Source: Nitrospiraceae bacterium
GTDB lineage: Bacteria > Nitrospirota > Thermodesulfovibrionia > Thermodesulfovibrionales > Dissulfurispiraceae
Length of the DNA: 8,023 nt
Direction: 5' to 3'
Assembly (NCBI GenBank): GCA_003170655.1
Contig: PMYY01000216.1
Coordinates: 1 to 8,023 of the forward strand
In this document: positions 1 to 7,561 of the stretch, in pieces
Numbering within the stretch: position 1 is the stretch's first letter
Layout: each line of letters begins with the position of its first letter
Made by a program: the position numbers and the translations under genes
The notes under the pieces: model-generated
Told to the model about the DNA's origin: nothing
Databases searched by the model: none
The model's input: the letters and a program-made list of their open reading frames with translations, nothing else

Positions 1-1149
1 GATCTTGATTTGTGGCAGTTTGATGGTTGGAGTGAAAATGAGAAAGGGGGCATTTACTTTTACAATAATCAATGCTCGCAAACACCCTGGGGCGAGACTC
101 GCCCCGATTATGGCAGGGGTGAAGTGCGCCAATATCTACGCGATAACGCTCTGATGTGGTTCGAAGAATACCACATCGACGGGTTGCGTTGGGACATGAT
201 TATTTATATTGCAAACATTGACGGCAATGAAGAAAATCAGGCTAATGCCATCCCCGAAGGCTGGAGCCTTATGCAATGGATCAATGTGGAAATCCAACAA
301 CTGTTTCCCGGCAAGATCAGCATTGGCGAAAGCATGCGGAATAACTCCTGGGTCACTAAAGATGTGGGAGCAGGCGGTGCAGGCTTCAATACGCAATGGG
401 ATGCGGAATTTGTTCACCCAATTCGCCAGGCCGTCATCTTGCTTGATGATAAACTCCGTGATGCAGGCGAGGTCGGCAAAGCTATCGAGCATCGCTACGA
501 TGAAGACGCGTTCAAACGGGTCATTTATACTGAGTCGCACGACGAGATTGCTAATGGCAGGGCACGCGTGCCGGAGGAGATCTGGCCTGGAAAAGTTGAC
601 AGCTGGTTTTCCAAGAAGCGCTCCACGTTGGGAGCTGCTATAGTTCTGACTTCTCCAGGGATCCCGATGATTTTTCAAGGGCAAGAGTTGTTGGAAGATC
701 GGTGGTTCCAGGATAAAGACCCGATCGATTGGTCTCGGGTCGAGGGGGAAAACGGTATTCTAAGCATGTATCGAGACCTGATCGCCCTGCGGCGCAACCG
801 GTCAGGCGTGACACGTGGATTGTGCGGGCAGAATATACGCATCTATCATGTTAACAATGAGGCCAAGGTTATCGTTTTCCATCGCTGGGACGAACAAGGC
901 CCGACTGATAGCGTCGTTGTGGTGGTCAATATGACGAATCAGAATCGCGACGGCTATGTTATCGGTTTTCCACGTGCCGGATTGTGGAAAACTCGTTTTA
1001 ACAGTGATTCTTATAATTACGGCCCTAATTTTGCCAATCATCCCACCGCTGACGTCGAAGCCCGCGAGGAAGAATCTGATGGGTTGCCCTGCTCCGGCGA
1101 AATCGGTATTGGGCCGTACACGGTAGTAATATTTTCACAGGATGAATGA
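1..1149 (+). CDS. GH13 alpha-amylase/branching-type glycoside hydrolase, 5' end missing
   Basis: Open from the first base in frame 1 to TGA at 1147-1149, so 382 C-terminal residues are visible and the start lies outside the window. The TTG at 10 is an internal codon, not a start. Three GH13 motifs are seen: DGLRWD ending in the nucleophile Asp65 (193-195), ISIGES with the acid/base Glu110 (328-330), and TESHDE with the transition-state Asp181 (541-543). Residues from about 290 onward form the expected C-terminal beta domain. GH13 enzymes of this look are usually annotated as alpha-amylase or 1,4-alpha-glucan branching protein. They cleave or transfer alpha-1,4-glucan chains, probably in the cytoplasm. 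The N-terminal CBM48-like domain and region I, which would help decide hydrolase versus transferase, are not visible. It differs clearly from the GlgB downstream, so it is not a recent duplicate. Family is certain; exact reaction is not. Confidence 0.9.
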   Translation, partial: DLDLWQFDGWSENEKGGIYFYNNQCSQTPWGETRPDYGRGEVRQYLRDNALMWFEEYHIDGLRWDMIIYIANIDGNEENQANAIPEGWSLMQWINVEIQQLFPGKISIGESMRNNSWVTKDVGAGGAGFNTQWDAEFVHPIRQAVILLDDKLRDAGEVGKAIEHRYDEDAFKRVIYTESHDEIANGRARVPEEIWPGKVDSWFSKKRSTLGAAIVLTSPGIPMIFQGQELLEDRWFQDKDPIDWSRVEGENGILSMYRDLIALRRNRSGVTRGLCGQNIRIYHVNNEAKVIVFHRWDEQGPTDSVVVVVNMTNQNRDGYVIGFPRAGLWKTRFNSDSYNYGPNFANHPTADVEAREEESDGLPCSGEIGIGPYTVVIFSQDE

Positions 1150-1537
1150 CTTATACGCAGGGGAGATAAACTAATTACGCTCACAATCGTATTGATAATC
1201 GTCGCGATGGTTGGAACTCATGTATAGCCTCTGTGCTGTCATACAGAAGGTCGCCTTGGAGCAGAGCCATTGCGTGTCAACCGATGTCACCACCTACAAA
1301 AAGCGTCGATCATCTCGTGAAGGCCAGGCATCATGTGCAAAAGCCCATGCGCGGTTTCACAAGAGCATCCGGAGATTTATATCAACTTGGTTAAATCCCA
1401 TATACTCCTTTGTTAGTCGTTTCCGCGGAGCTAATAAACTGGGTAAAAAACAGAATGACAAGTCAGGAACGGCCTTGATCTCCGGCTCGAAGACAGAAAT
1501 AACATATCTTACCATTGACCTGATGTGAAGGAGGGAG
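1150..1537. other. Intergenic region between the two GH13 genes
   Basis: 388 bases without a convincing gene. A 105-codon frame opens at a TTG (1211) and closes at 1528, but it has no Shine-Dalgarno sequence, no recognisable domain, and an Arg/Lys/Ser-rich composition typical of chance frames. I see no clear hairpin terminator after 1149 and no strong sigma70 promoter. The last ten bases carry the glgB ribosome binding site. The gap is long for a tight operon, so glgB probably has its own promoter here that I could not pin down. Confidence 0.5.
1528..1534 (+). promoter_or_regulatory. Ribosome binding site of glgB
   Basis: A full AAGGAGG lies just before the ATG at 1538. The gap is only 3 bases, shorter than the usual 5-9. 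It is nevertheless the only strong Shine-Dalgarno sequence near the N-terminal coding region. The protein homology also begins soon after this ATG, which supports the chosen start. Confidence 0.7.
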
Positions 1538-3469
1538 ATGTCAGACCATTCAAGTGTTCTATACGATGTCAGCACGCTGACAGATCATGACATTTATTTA
1601 TTTAAAGAAGGAAATCATTTCAGATTGTACGAAAAGTTCGGATCTCATATGATGACGGTGGCGGGTCAAAAAGGCAGTCACTTTGCGGTCTGGGCTCCAA
1701 ATGCTGCGGTGGTATCAGTTACCGGTGATTTTAATGAATGGGATACGGCATCTCACCCGTTGAAGGTCAGAGCGGATGAAACAGGAATTTGGGAGGGCTT
1801 TATCCCAGGAATCGGCAAAGATGTCCTCTACAAGTATCATATTGTCTCACGGTATAAAGACTATCAAGCCGATAAAGGAGACCCATTTGCTTTTCTTTGG
1901 CAGGTTGCTCCTAAGACAGCCTCTGTTGTATCGGATTTGGATTACGAATGGCAGGATACGGATTGGATGAAAAACCGCGGAAAATACAATTCTTTATCTT
2001 CGCCCATTTCAGTGTATGAAATGCACCCCGGGTCATGGAGAAGAGTGCCCGAAGAAAACAACCGGCCACTGACCTATCGGGAAATGGCAGAATATCTCCC
2101 CGAATATGTCAGAGAAATGGGGTTTACGCATGTTGAGTTTACGCCGGTGATGGAGCATCCGTTTTATGGCTCATGGGGTTATCAGACTACAGGGTACTTT
2201 GCTCCTACAAGCCGGTACGGGATACCTCAGGACTTCATGTTTCTTATCGACTGTCTGCATCAGTATGGCATCGGGGTGATCCTTGATTGGGTCCCTTCAA
2301 ATTTCCCTGATGACCTTCACGGCCTGGTTTTTTTTGACGGAACCCACCTTTATGAACATGAGGACCCAAGGAAAGGGTTTCATCCTGACTGGAACAGTTA
2401 CATATTCAACTACAGCCGTAATGAGGTGAGGGCGTTTCTCGGCAGTAGTGCTGTATTCTGGCTCGAGAAATACCATGCAGACGGGTTAAGGATTGACTCG
2501 GTGGCGTCGATGTTATATCTCGACTATGGCCGGAAAGAGGGGAATTGGATCCCGAACATATATGGCGGAAAAGAAAATATTGAAGCTATTTCGTTTCTGA
2601 GACAACTGAATGCGGAGGTTTATCGGGAGTTTCCCGATGTCCAGACCATAGCGGAAGAATCTACGGCCTGGCCGATGGTGTCGAGACCGACTTATACGGG
2701 AGGTCTGGGCTTCGGCATGAAGTGGAATATGGGGTGGATGCACGACATCCTGGATTATTTTTCGAATGATCCTATTTTCAGAAAGTACCACCATAATCAG
2801 CTTATCTTTAGTATTGTATACGCCTTTTCGGAAAACTATATGCTTTCTCTTTCGCATGACGAAGTGGTATATGGGAAGGGTTCTCTGCTGAACAAGATGC
2901 CTGGAGATGACTGGCAGAAATTTGCCAATCTGCGACTTCTGCTAGGTTACATGTACGCACATCCCGGGAAAAAACTTCTGTTTATGGGAGATGAGTTTGG
3001 GCAGCGGAGGGAGTGGAACCATGATGACAGCCTGGACTGGCATCTCCTTCAAGTCCCCCAGCATCAGGGAGTTCAACAGTGGCTGAAACATCTGCACATT
3101 CTCTACAGAGGGGAACCTGCCTTGCACGAACTCGACGTTGAACCTGGAGGGTTTGAGTGGGTAGACTGCGCTGACTGGGAAAAAAGCATTATCAGCTTTC
3201 TCAGAATAGGAAAGACGGCAGGCGACTACCTACTGGTCGTCTGCAATTTTACTCCTGTTACGAGATACGACTACAGAGTGGGAGTCCCCACAGGGGGATA
3301 CTGGAAAGAGGTACTTAATAGCGATGCAGGTGAATACGGGGGGAGTGGACATGGCAATCTTGGAGGTATTAACGCAATGCCCGTGCCATATCATGGAAGA
3401 TATCACTCTTTTCCCTTAATTGTACCGCCACTGGGTATTATTTTTTTCAAAAACGATGGGTATCATTGA
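1538..3469 (+). CDS. glgB: 1,4-alpha-glucan branching enzyme GlgB
   Basis: 643 aa, complete. It makes alpha-1,6 branches in glycogen by cutting an alpha-1,4 chain and transferring the piece, in the cytoplasm. Residues about 45-130 form the CBM48/E-set domain (FAVWAPNA, VTGDFNEWD). The GH13 barrel spans about 160-530 and an all-beta C-terminal domain follows. The catalytic residues are Asp320 (DGLRID), Glu373 (TIAEES) and Asp441 (SHDE), matching E. coli Asp405, Glu458 and Asp526 with a constant offset of 85. The long GlgB signatures around 320-400 and 440-500 are nearly canonical. The length matches the short GlgB form lacking the extra N-terminal module of the 728-residue E. coli enzyme. Two departures stand out: region I reads DWVPSNF, so Asn255 replaces the conserved His (E. 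coli His340), and SHDEVVYG has Tyr445 where His is usual. The identification is secure; whether the substitutions alter activity is unknown. Confidence 0.97.
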   Translation: MSDHSSVLYDVSTLTDHDIYLFKEGNHFRLYEKFGSHMMTVAGQKGSHFAVWAPNAAVVSVTGDFNEWDTASHPLKVRADETGIWEGFIPGIGKDVLYKYHIVSRYKDYQADKGDPFAFLWQVAPKTASVVSDLDYEWQDTDWMKNRGKYNSLSSPISVYEMHPGSWRRVPEENNRPLTYREMAEYLPEYVREMGFTHVEFTPVMEHPFYGSWGYQTTGYFAPTSRYGIPQDFMFLIDCLHQYGIGVILDWVPSNFPDDLHGLVFFDGTHLYEHEDPRKGFHPDWNSYIFNYSRNEVRAFLGSSAVFWLEKYHADGLRIDSVASMLYLDYGRKEGNWIPNIYGGKENIEAISFLRQLNAEVYREFPDVQTIAEESTAWPMVSRPTYTGGLGFGMKWNMGWMHDILDYFSNDPIFRKYHHNQLIFSIVYAFSENYMLSLSHDEVVYGKGSLLNKMPGDDWQKFANLRLLLGYMYAHPGKKLLFMGDEFGQRREWNHDDSLDWHLLQVPQHQGVQQWLKHLHILYRGEPALHELDVEPGGFEWVDCADWEKSIISFLRIGKTAGDYLLVVCNFTPVTRYDYRVGVPTGGYWKEVLNSDAGEYGGSGHGNLGGINAMPVPYHGRYHSFPLIVPPLGIIFFKNDGYH

Positions 3470-3829
3470 GATCTAAAAGAAAATTGAGATACAGCTAAGA
3501 CTATAACTCTCTGGATACTTTAATATGAACCGTATTGCCCTCAGACAAGAAGGGTAAGATAAAATCTAGAAAATATTGTAATAGTTTTCGCATAGAGAAT
3601 CTCACTGTAATGCGAAGTTATAACCGGGAAACAACAGTGTCGCTGAGATGTCCAGAGCCTTCATTACTCAGTGAACATAACAAAATGAGCCTGAACATTC
3701 CGGGGCAAAATCTTGTCAGTTGCTAACTCGCGAGAATGAAATATTTTTCAGGAAAAGATGGAATTTCAGTGCACGACCAAGTGCTCGTTATAATGGTACT
3801 AAGTGAAATAACAATAGGATTCATGGCAA
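3470..3829. other. Intergenic region between glgB and the DUF1772 gene
   Basis: 360 bases. A 63-codon frame (3535-3726, TTG start) has no ribosome binding site and no recognisable content, and I treat it as chance. No convincing hairpin plus T-run is seen after glgB. The only functional signal I can support is the promoter-like sequence at 3765-3794 for the following gene. Confidence 0.5.
3765..3794 (+). promoter_or_regulatory. Putative sigma70 promoter of the DUF1772 gene
   Basis: A perfect TATAAT at 3789-3794 is preceded, with an 18-base spacer, by TTCAGT (3765-3770), a weak -35 matching 3 of 6 positions. Transcription would start near 3801, giving a leader of about 29 bases before the ATG at 3830. 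An AGGA at 3816-3819, 10 bases before the ATG, could serve as the ribosome binding site. Confidence 0.45.
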
Positions 3830-4273
3830 ATGCTATTTCTGCTCCAATTAGTTGCGACATTATCAACAGGCTTATTTTCAGGAGCTGCTCTTTATATTAA
3901 TTTAGTAGAGCATCCTTCGAAAATATTATGCGGCAATTTCATAGCCGTAACAGAGTTCGGGCCAAGTTACAAGAGGGCTACCGTTATGCAAGCTTCACTG
4001 GCAGCTTTGGGCTCTTTAAGTGGCATAATAGTATGGCTTCTGAGTTCAGGAATCACGTGGCTTCTTGGCGGCTTGCTCTTAGGGGCAGTCATTCCTTTCA
4101 CATTTATCGTAATTTTCCCTGTCAATATGAAACTATTGGATACCTCACTGGACAAGAACTCAGAGTTTGTCTCGGAACTTTTGTCTCGATGGGCAAAGCT
4201 ACATGCGGTGCGAAGCCTCCTAAGTCTGATAGCTTTTATGATTTTCATTGTATCGCTTATTTTGGCAATTTGA
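3830..4273 (+). CDS. DUF1772 (anthrone oxygenase-like) membrane protein
   Basis: 147 aa integral membrane protein. Hydrophobic segments are seen at about 1-24, 53-72, 74-98 and 127-147, consistent with four helices. Family-type conserved features are the VEHP after helix 1 (Val26 to Pro29), FGPSYKRA before helix 2 (43-50), IFPVNMKLLD after helix 3 (95-104) and RWAKLHAVRS leading into helix 4 (120-129). This pattern is that of DUF1772, distantly related to fungal anthrone oxygenases. In bacteria the function is not established and I do not assign one. In-frame stops at 3809-3811 and 3815-3817 with no start codon between them and 3830 fix the ATG at 3830. Another ATG at 3823 is in a different frame. 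The gene stands alone with its own promoter and converges on the hydrogenase operon, so context gives no clue to its role. Confidence 0.8.
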   Translation: MLFLLQLVATLSTGLFSGAALYINLVEHPSKILCGNFIAVTEFGPSYKRATVMQASLAALGSLSGIIVWLLSSGITWLLGGLLLGAVIPFTFIVIFPVNMKLLDTSLDKNSEFVSELLSRWAKLHAVRSLLSLIAFMIFIVSLILAI

Positions 4274-4447
4274 AATACATACTCTTACACGGCAATTCCA
4301 ATACTTAAATGCAGTATTCATTCCATGTAGCATGTTAATGAGTTGGGGAAAATAGCATTTACACGTTTCGCTGTATATTTGTTTGAAACAAGGCATTGGT
4401 GTCCTTATTGCAGTGAACGGGCGCTTGGCTTATTCTCATTTGGGCTG

Positions 4448-4462
4448 CAAGAAGCCTTCTTG
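4448..4462 (-). terminator. Short hairpin just after the phosphatase stop codon
   Basis: A dyad CAAGAA-N3-TTCTTG begins 3 bases beyond the minus-strand stop codon (4468-4466), at the end of the two-gene operon. Its position suits a transcript end. The stem is short, partly A-T, and no U-run follows it on the minus strand, so it is at best a weak terminator or a 3'-end stabilising hairpin. Confidence 0.25.
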
Positions 4463-4465
4463 GCA

Positions 4466-5647
4466 TTATATATATTTGATGTGAGTCTCCTTACAATGGA
4501 CCCTTTCGAGTTGATCGGCGATGCGGCGCACGATATTGCGCCTCAGGTCCATTTCCATCGGCATATTCGGTGCCTGATGCGCGTCGTTAATGCGCGTTCC
4601 GACCACAAAGTAAACGACATCACTGTCAAGGAACATCTCCAATAAAAGAGAAACAGGGTCTCTATTGTCTTGAGGTATTATCTCTTTTTCGATCGTAGCT
4701 GCCACCCGTCCAAGTGTAAGTGTGCCCTCGGTGATAAGGTCAACACCATCCATGTGCGCCGCAGGTGGGATGCCGGAACAATTTGAGCCAACGTCTGTTT
4801 TTATTTCGCGGTCGAGCTCCCGGGCAACAATATTCGAGGTAGTACCGCCGCAGATAACCGTTCTTCCCGGAAAGTTATCGATAACCTTTGCAAGCCCCAT
4901 ATCGGATTCATTTGAATATGGAGGCCCTGTTACAACAAGAAGCTGCCTCGGGCGTCTGAGATAAATCACCGCGCAGGTTATGTCATCGAGCGCGCCTTTG
5001 CCATCCATCTGAACGGCCCGTTTCACTATGCTGCGTGCCATTGAGCTGGCGGACATTTCCCTGTTAACTCTGAGACACTGTTCCACGTGTGCCGTGACAC
5101 CGCTGCCCCATCCCGCCGGAGTCCCTCGATTGCCCATTCCGGCTTGCGATACACCGTCAGAAAAAAAGATAATACGGTCGCTCAGTTGTATATCTATCTC
5201 AGAGTATTGAATACGCCGATCGCTCCATTTGGGAAGCTCGATGACCTGTTTTTCGACTGTGACTTCTTTGCCACTGTTGATAAAAATATATGGAGGGTTG
5301 CCATGTTCTATAATGCGTGTTTTACCGTAGCGGTCAATATCGACAATTGTGAAGGTCGAATAGCTTATCTTCCTTACACTGCAGATAGGCAAGGTGTCCA
5401 TGATGATCTCAGCTGACGAGCGGATGTCGATGGAACTGGAGGTATATTTGAGGGCCATGGTTGCCGTTAGAGTGGCCAGCACGCTCGCCTTGATGCCGCT
5501 TCCAAGCCCGTCCGAAAGAACTGAGATGACTCTATCCTCTTCTTTGATTTTGCGAGAGAGAAATATGTCCCCAGACACGTATTGTCCGGTCTTGGCCGTA
5601 TAATAATGGTCGACCTCGATGAAATTGTTCTCCTGCAGTTCAATCAT
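4466..5647 (-). CDS. SpoIIE-type PP2C Ser/Thr phosphatase linked to sensory hydrogenase
   Basis: 393 aa from ATG at 5647-5645. The frame is open to 5719, but the start there lies inside the upstream gene; the ATG at 5647 overlaps the hydrogenase stop by 8 bases (ATGATTGA), typical of translational coupling. Residues about 15-230 form a PP2C/SpoIIE domain with the metal-binding aspartates in place: SGD (Asp27), LSDGLGSG (Asp46), FFSDG (Asp164) and LDDIT (Asp221/222). Such enzymes remove phosphate from serine or threonine, often on anti-sigma antagonist (STAS) proteins in partner switching. Residues about 235-393 form an extra domain starting at LLVVTGPP and containing ICGGTTSN and DGVDLITEGTLTLGR, whose function I do not know. 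No membrane segment or signal peptide is seen, so it is cytosolic. Pairing with a PAS-containing [FeFe] hydrogenase indicates that H2 or redox state controls the phosphatase. No cognate kinase or antagonist is encoded in the window. Confidence 0.9.
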   Translation of the reverse strand: MIELQENNFIEVDHYYTAKTGQYVSGDIFLSRKIKEEDRVISVLSDGLGSGIKASVLATLTATMALKYTSSSIDIRSSAEIIMDTLPICSVRKISYSTFTIVDIDRYGKTRIIEHGNPPYIFINSGKEVTVEKQVIELPKWSDRRIQYSEIDIQLSDRIIFFSDGVSQAGMGNRGTPAGWGSGVTAHVEQCLRVNREMSASSMARSIVKRAVQMDGKGALDDITCAVIYLRRPRQLLVVTGPPYSNESDMGLAKVIDNFPGRTVICGGTTSNIVARELDREIKTDVGSNCSGIPPAAHMDGVDLITEGTLTLGRVAATIEKEIIPQDNRDPVSLLLEMFLDSDVVYFVVGTRINDAHQAPNMPMEMDLRRNIVRRIADQLERVHCKETHIKYI

Positions 5648-7361
5648 TATCGTCTTCCATCTCCCTTGCAGTGAACGATTCAACGATGGAGTTGAGTATG
5701 ATTTCAGACTCAGCTGCATTTTCTCCCATAAGATAGGCGATCTTCTGGACCGTCATTAGGTTCTGCTGAATGACATGTCGAGCCCGTTTGATGATTTGTT
5801 CGCGTTGCATCGCAGGCATAGTGATGTCTCCAAAAAGGGCTCCGACAAGTGAATGCTTCTCGATACTGAAGATTATGCCATGCAGGATGCGGCCCTGAAA
5901 ATGTAAGTCCTTCTCTATTACCTCTTCTCCGCTTCTGAGAACACTCTGGAATAGCCCATAAAATGGCACTATTTCTTTAATGTGAGTCCCCTCGAAACGG
6001 AGCGTTTCATTGTCATCGGCATCATTCTGCCCAAATAGATTCTCAAAATTCGGGTTACACTCGACTATCTTCAATTGATGATCAACAATCACCACAGCAG
6101 ACGGCATCTTTTGAATAAGGATGTTGGCCTTCTTTTGGGCTAGGCGACGCATATATGCTACGCACATTGTCTTTTCAGCCTTGTTGCTGATGAATGCACA
6201 GGCAAAGTCCTTGCAAGAATCGTAGCCGCAGCCACCGCAGTTGAGTTCATCCTTTTCTTCAAATTTTCCAACCTGATGTAGGGCCTCCCTGATTTGGCCT
6301 TCAGAATAAACAGCCTGAGGTGCCGGTTCCGGTGGATATTCCTCTTGGATTTCGATGTCTTCTACATTTTTTAGAGAAGCAGGGCGCGCGTATTGGATAA
6401 TTTTGTAGCGCTTGCAGACGGTAGCAGAACGGCTGGAGCTTTGCGGACCGTTCACACAGCCACCGAAGCAGGCCGAGAGTTCAAGGAACAGATTACCTTC
6501 CGGCTGCAGTTCATCGAATCCTTTAAGGGCAGTCCTCAGACGTCTGATACCTGAAAAAGAGATAAAATGAGCCGGCAGCTGTTTTTTTCTTCGTCCCCTG
6601 ATGCTATCTATCATCCCGCCGACCACTGGGTAAAGACCCCCGTCATCGGAGCGACGAGGGATAAAGACGTCTTTTGCGGTTTTCGCGAGAGACGTGATAT
6701 CGATATGTGCCTCGCATAGCCATCGCCTGAGATCTTCGAATGTAAGCACAACATCAATCAACTCAGGATGAATATCTGATTCCAGTTTTCTAGCTATACA
6801 CGGTCCGATGTGGACTATATCTATTTCAGGTCCGTAGAGTTCACGGAGCAGACGCGCATGCGCAAGAGTTGGAGAAAGGAGATTCGTGATATAACCGGCA
6901 TAATCGGGGTGATACTTGCGTATATACTGAACAACAGTGGGACAGGCTGAGGAGATAAAGATGGACCTGTTAGATTGTTCAAGAAGCCTGCCTGCATGGA
7001 CACTTACGAGTTCAGCTCCGAGGGCGGACTCAGATACAGCATAAAACCCCAGCATCCTGAGCCCAGCAATAATTTGTCCCGGCTCTACCCCTGGGAACTC
7101 GCTTACAAAAGATGGGTCGAGCGAGACTATAGCCTTTCCGCAATCAGACAAAAGCTTCTTTGCCTCTTGAAGATCGTCTCTTACCTTCTTGGCCCCTTTT
7201 GGGCAAACATTGATACATTTGCCGCAAAGTATACAAAGTTCGGACATTACCGACGCACTGCCTGACTCCACCTTGATCGCCTGCACTGGGCATTCTCGAA
7301 TGCATTTGTAGCAGTCCTGGCATTCCGTCTTTTCAGTATAAATTGGAGGTTCAGCACGCAT
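5640..7361 (-). CDS. hydS: Sensory [FeFe] hydrogenase with PAS domain (HydS-like, group C)
   Basis: 573 aa from the ATG at 7361-7359. Domains in order: 2x[4Fe-4S] ferredoxin (Cys14, 17, 20, 24 and 43, 46, 49, 53); H-cluster domain about 65-325; a Cys-x2-Cys-x4-Cys-x16-Cys iron-sulfur module (Cys375, 378, 383, 400); PAS about 415-515; and a C-terminal helical tail. H-cluster ligands are present as SSACP (Cys140), GPC (Cys188) and ACFGGC (Cys298, Cys302). In catalytic enzymes the first motif is TSCCP, whose first Cys relays protons; here it is Ala139. The Met of the usual MPC motif is also replaced, by Gly. Both fit low-turnover sensory hydrogenases such as Thermotoga maritima HydS rather than bulk H2 producers. 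The protein should be cytosolic and needs HydE, HydF and HydG from elsewhere. It is co-transcribed with a PP2C phosphatase, which suits the phosphatase-linked C3 subgroup. Another in-frame ATG lies 5 codons upstream (7376) but is less likely. Confidence 0.93.
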   Translation of the reverse strand: MRAEPPIYTEKTECQDCYKCIRECPVQAIKVESGSASVMSELCILCGKCINVCPKGAKKVRDDLQEAKKLLSDCGKAIVSLDPSFVSEFPGVEPGQIIAGLRMLGFYAVSESALGAELVSVHAGRLLEQSNRSIFISSACPTVVQYIRKYHPDYAGYITNLLSPTLAHARLLRELYGPEIDIVHIGPCIARKLESDIHPELIDVVLTFEDLRRWLCEAHIDITSLAKTAKDVFIPRRSDDGGLYPVVGGMIDSIRGRRKKQLPAHFISFSGIRRLRTALKGFDELQPEGNLFLELSACFGGCVNGPQSSSRSATVCKRYKIIQYARPASLKNVEDIEIQEEYPPEPAPQAVYSEGQIREALHQVGKFEEKDELNCGGCGYDSCKDFACAFISNKAEKTMCVAYMRRLAQKKANILIQKMPSAVVIVDHQLKIVECNPNFENLFGQNDADDNETLRFEGTHIKEIVPFYGLFQSVLRSGEEVIEKDLHFQGRILHGIIFSIEKHSLVGALFGDITMPAMQREQIIKRARHVIQQNLMTVQKIAYLMGENAAESEIILNSIVESFTAREMEDDND

Positions 7362-7367
7362 ACTATA

Positions 7368-7373
7368 TCTCCT
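7368..7373 (-). promoter_or_regulatory. Ribosome binding site that decides the hydrogenase start
   Basis: On the minus strand AGGAGA is followed by 6 bases and then the ATG at 7361-7359, close to ideal spacing. The sequence sits inside the codons after the upstream ATG at 7376, which itself has no Shine-Dalgarno sequence before it. The 573-residue start is therefore preferred over the 578-residue one. Confidence 0.75.
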
Positions 7374-7397
7374 CATAGAAAGTATTGCAATTTGTCG

Positions 7398-7426
7398 AGT
7401 TTACTTACCAGCAGGCACAAAGTCAA
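7398..7426 (-). promoter_or_regulatory. Putative sigma70 promoter of the hydrogenase-phosphatase operon
   Basis: On the minus strand TTGACT (7426-7421, 5 of 6 matches to the -35 consensus) is followed by exactly 17 bases and TAAACT (7403-7398, 4 of 6 matches to the -10). Transcription would begin near 7391, giving a leader of about 30 bases before the start codon at 7361. Two short palindromes, GCCGGC and GACGTC, lie just upstream of the -35 and could bind a regulator. Confidence 0.5.
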
Positions 7427-7509
7427 GCCGGCCGACGTCTGATAGTAGCTAGTGTTGTCCTTGCAGTTGGAATGCATAACAATATCTCTCAGAATACTGG
7501 GTTAAGCTT

Positions 7510-7523
7510 GATCTCTCGAGATC
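7510..7523. repeat. Inverted repeat GATCTC-TC-GAGATC
   Basis: A perfect 6+6 inverted repeat with a 2-base centre, flanked by CTT and GAAG, which extend the dyad if one base is bulged. It lies about 85 bases upstream of the -35 of the hydrogenase promoter. The size suits a dimeric regulator's operator, but nothing else supports binding. Confidence 0.35.
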
Positions 7524-7561
7524 GAAGTTGACAGGATTGAACGCGCAATCGTCCGGCCAAT

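Noticed and set aside
1211..1528. 105-codon plus-strand frame before glgB
   Set aside because: TTG start without a ribosome binding site, no recognisable domain, and a composition typical of non-coding sequence. Its stop merely overlaps the glgB Shine-Dalgarno sequence.
3535..3726. 63-codon plus-strand frame
   Set aside because: TTG start, no ribosome binding site, and no protein-like pattern.
4343..4645. 100-codon plus-strand frame
   Set aside because: More than half lies antisense to the 3' end of the phosphatase gene, and it has no supporting start signal.
5648..5719. 24-codon N-terminal extension of the phosphatase
   Set aside because: It lies wholly inside the hydrogenase gene in another frame and adds residues unlike a PP2C N-terminus. 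The ATG at 5647 gives a typical coupled overlap.
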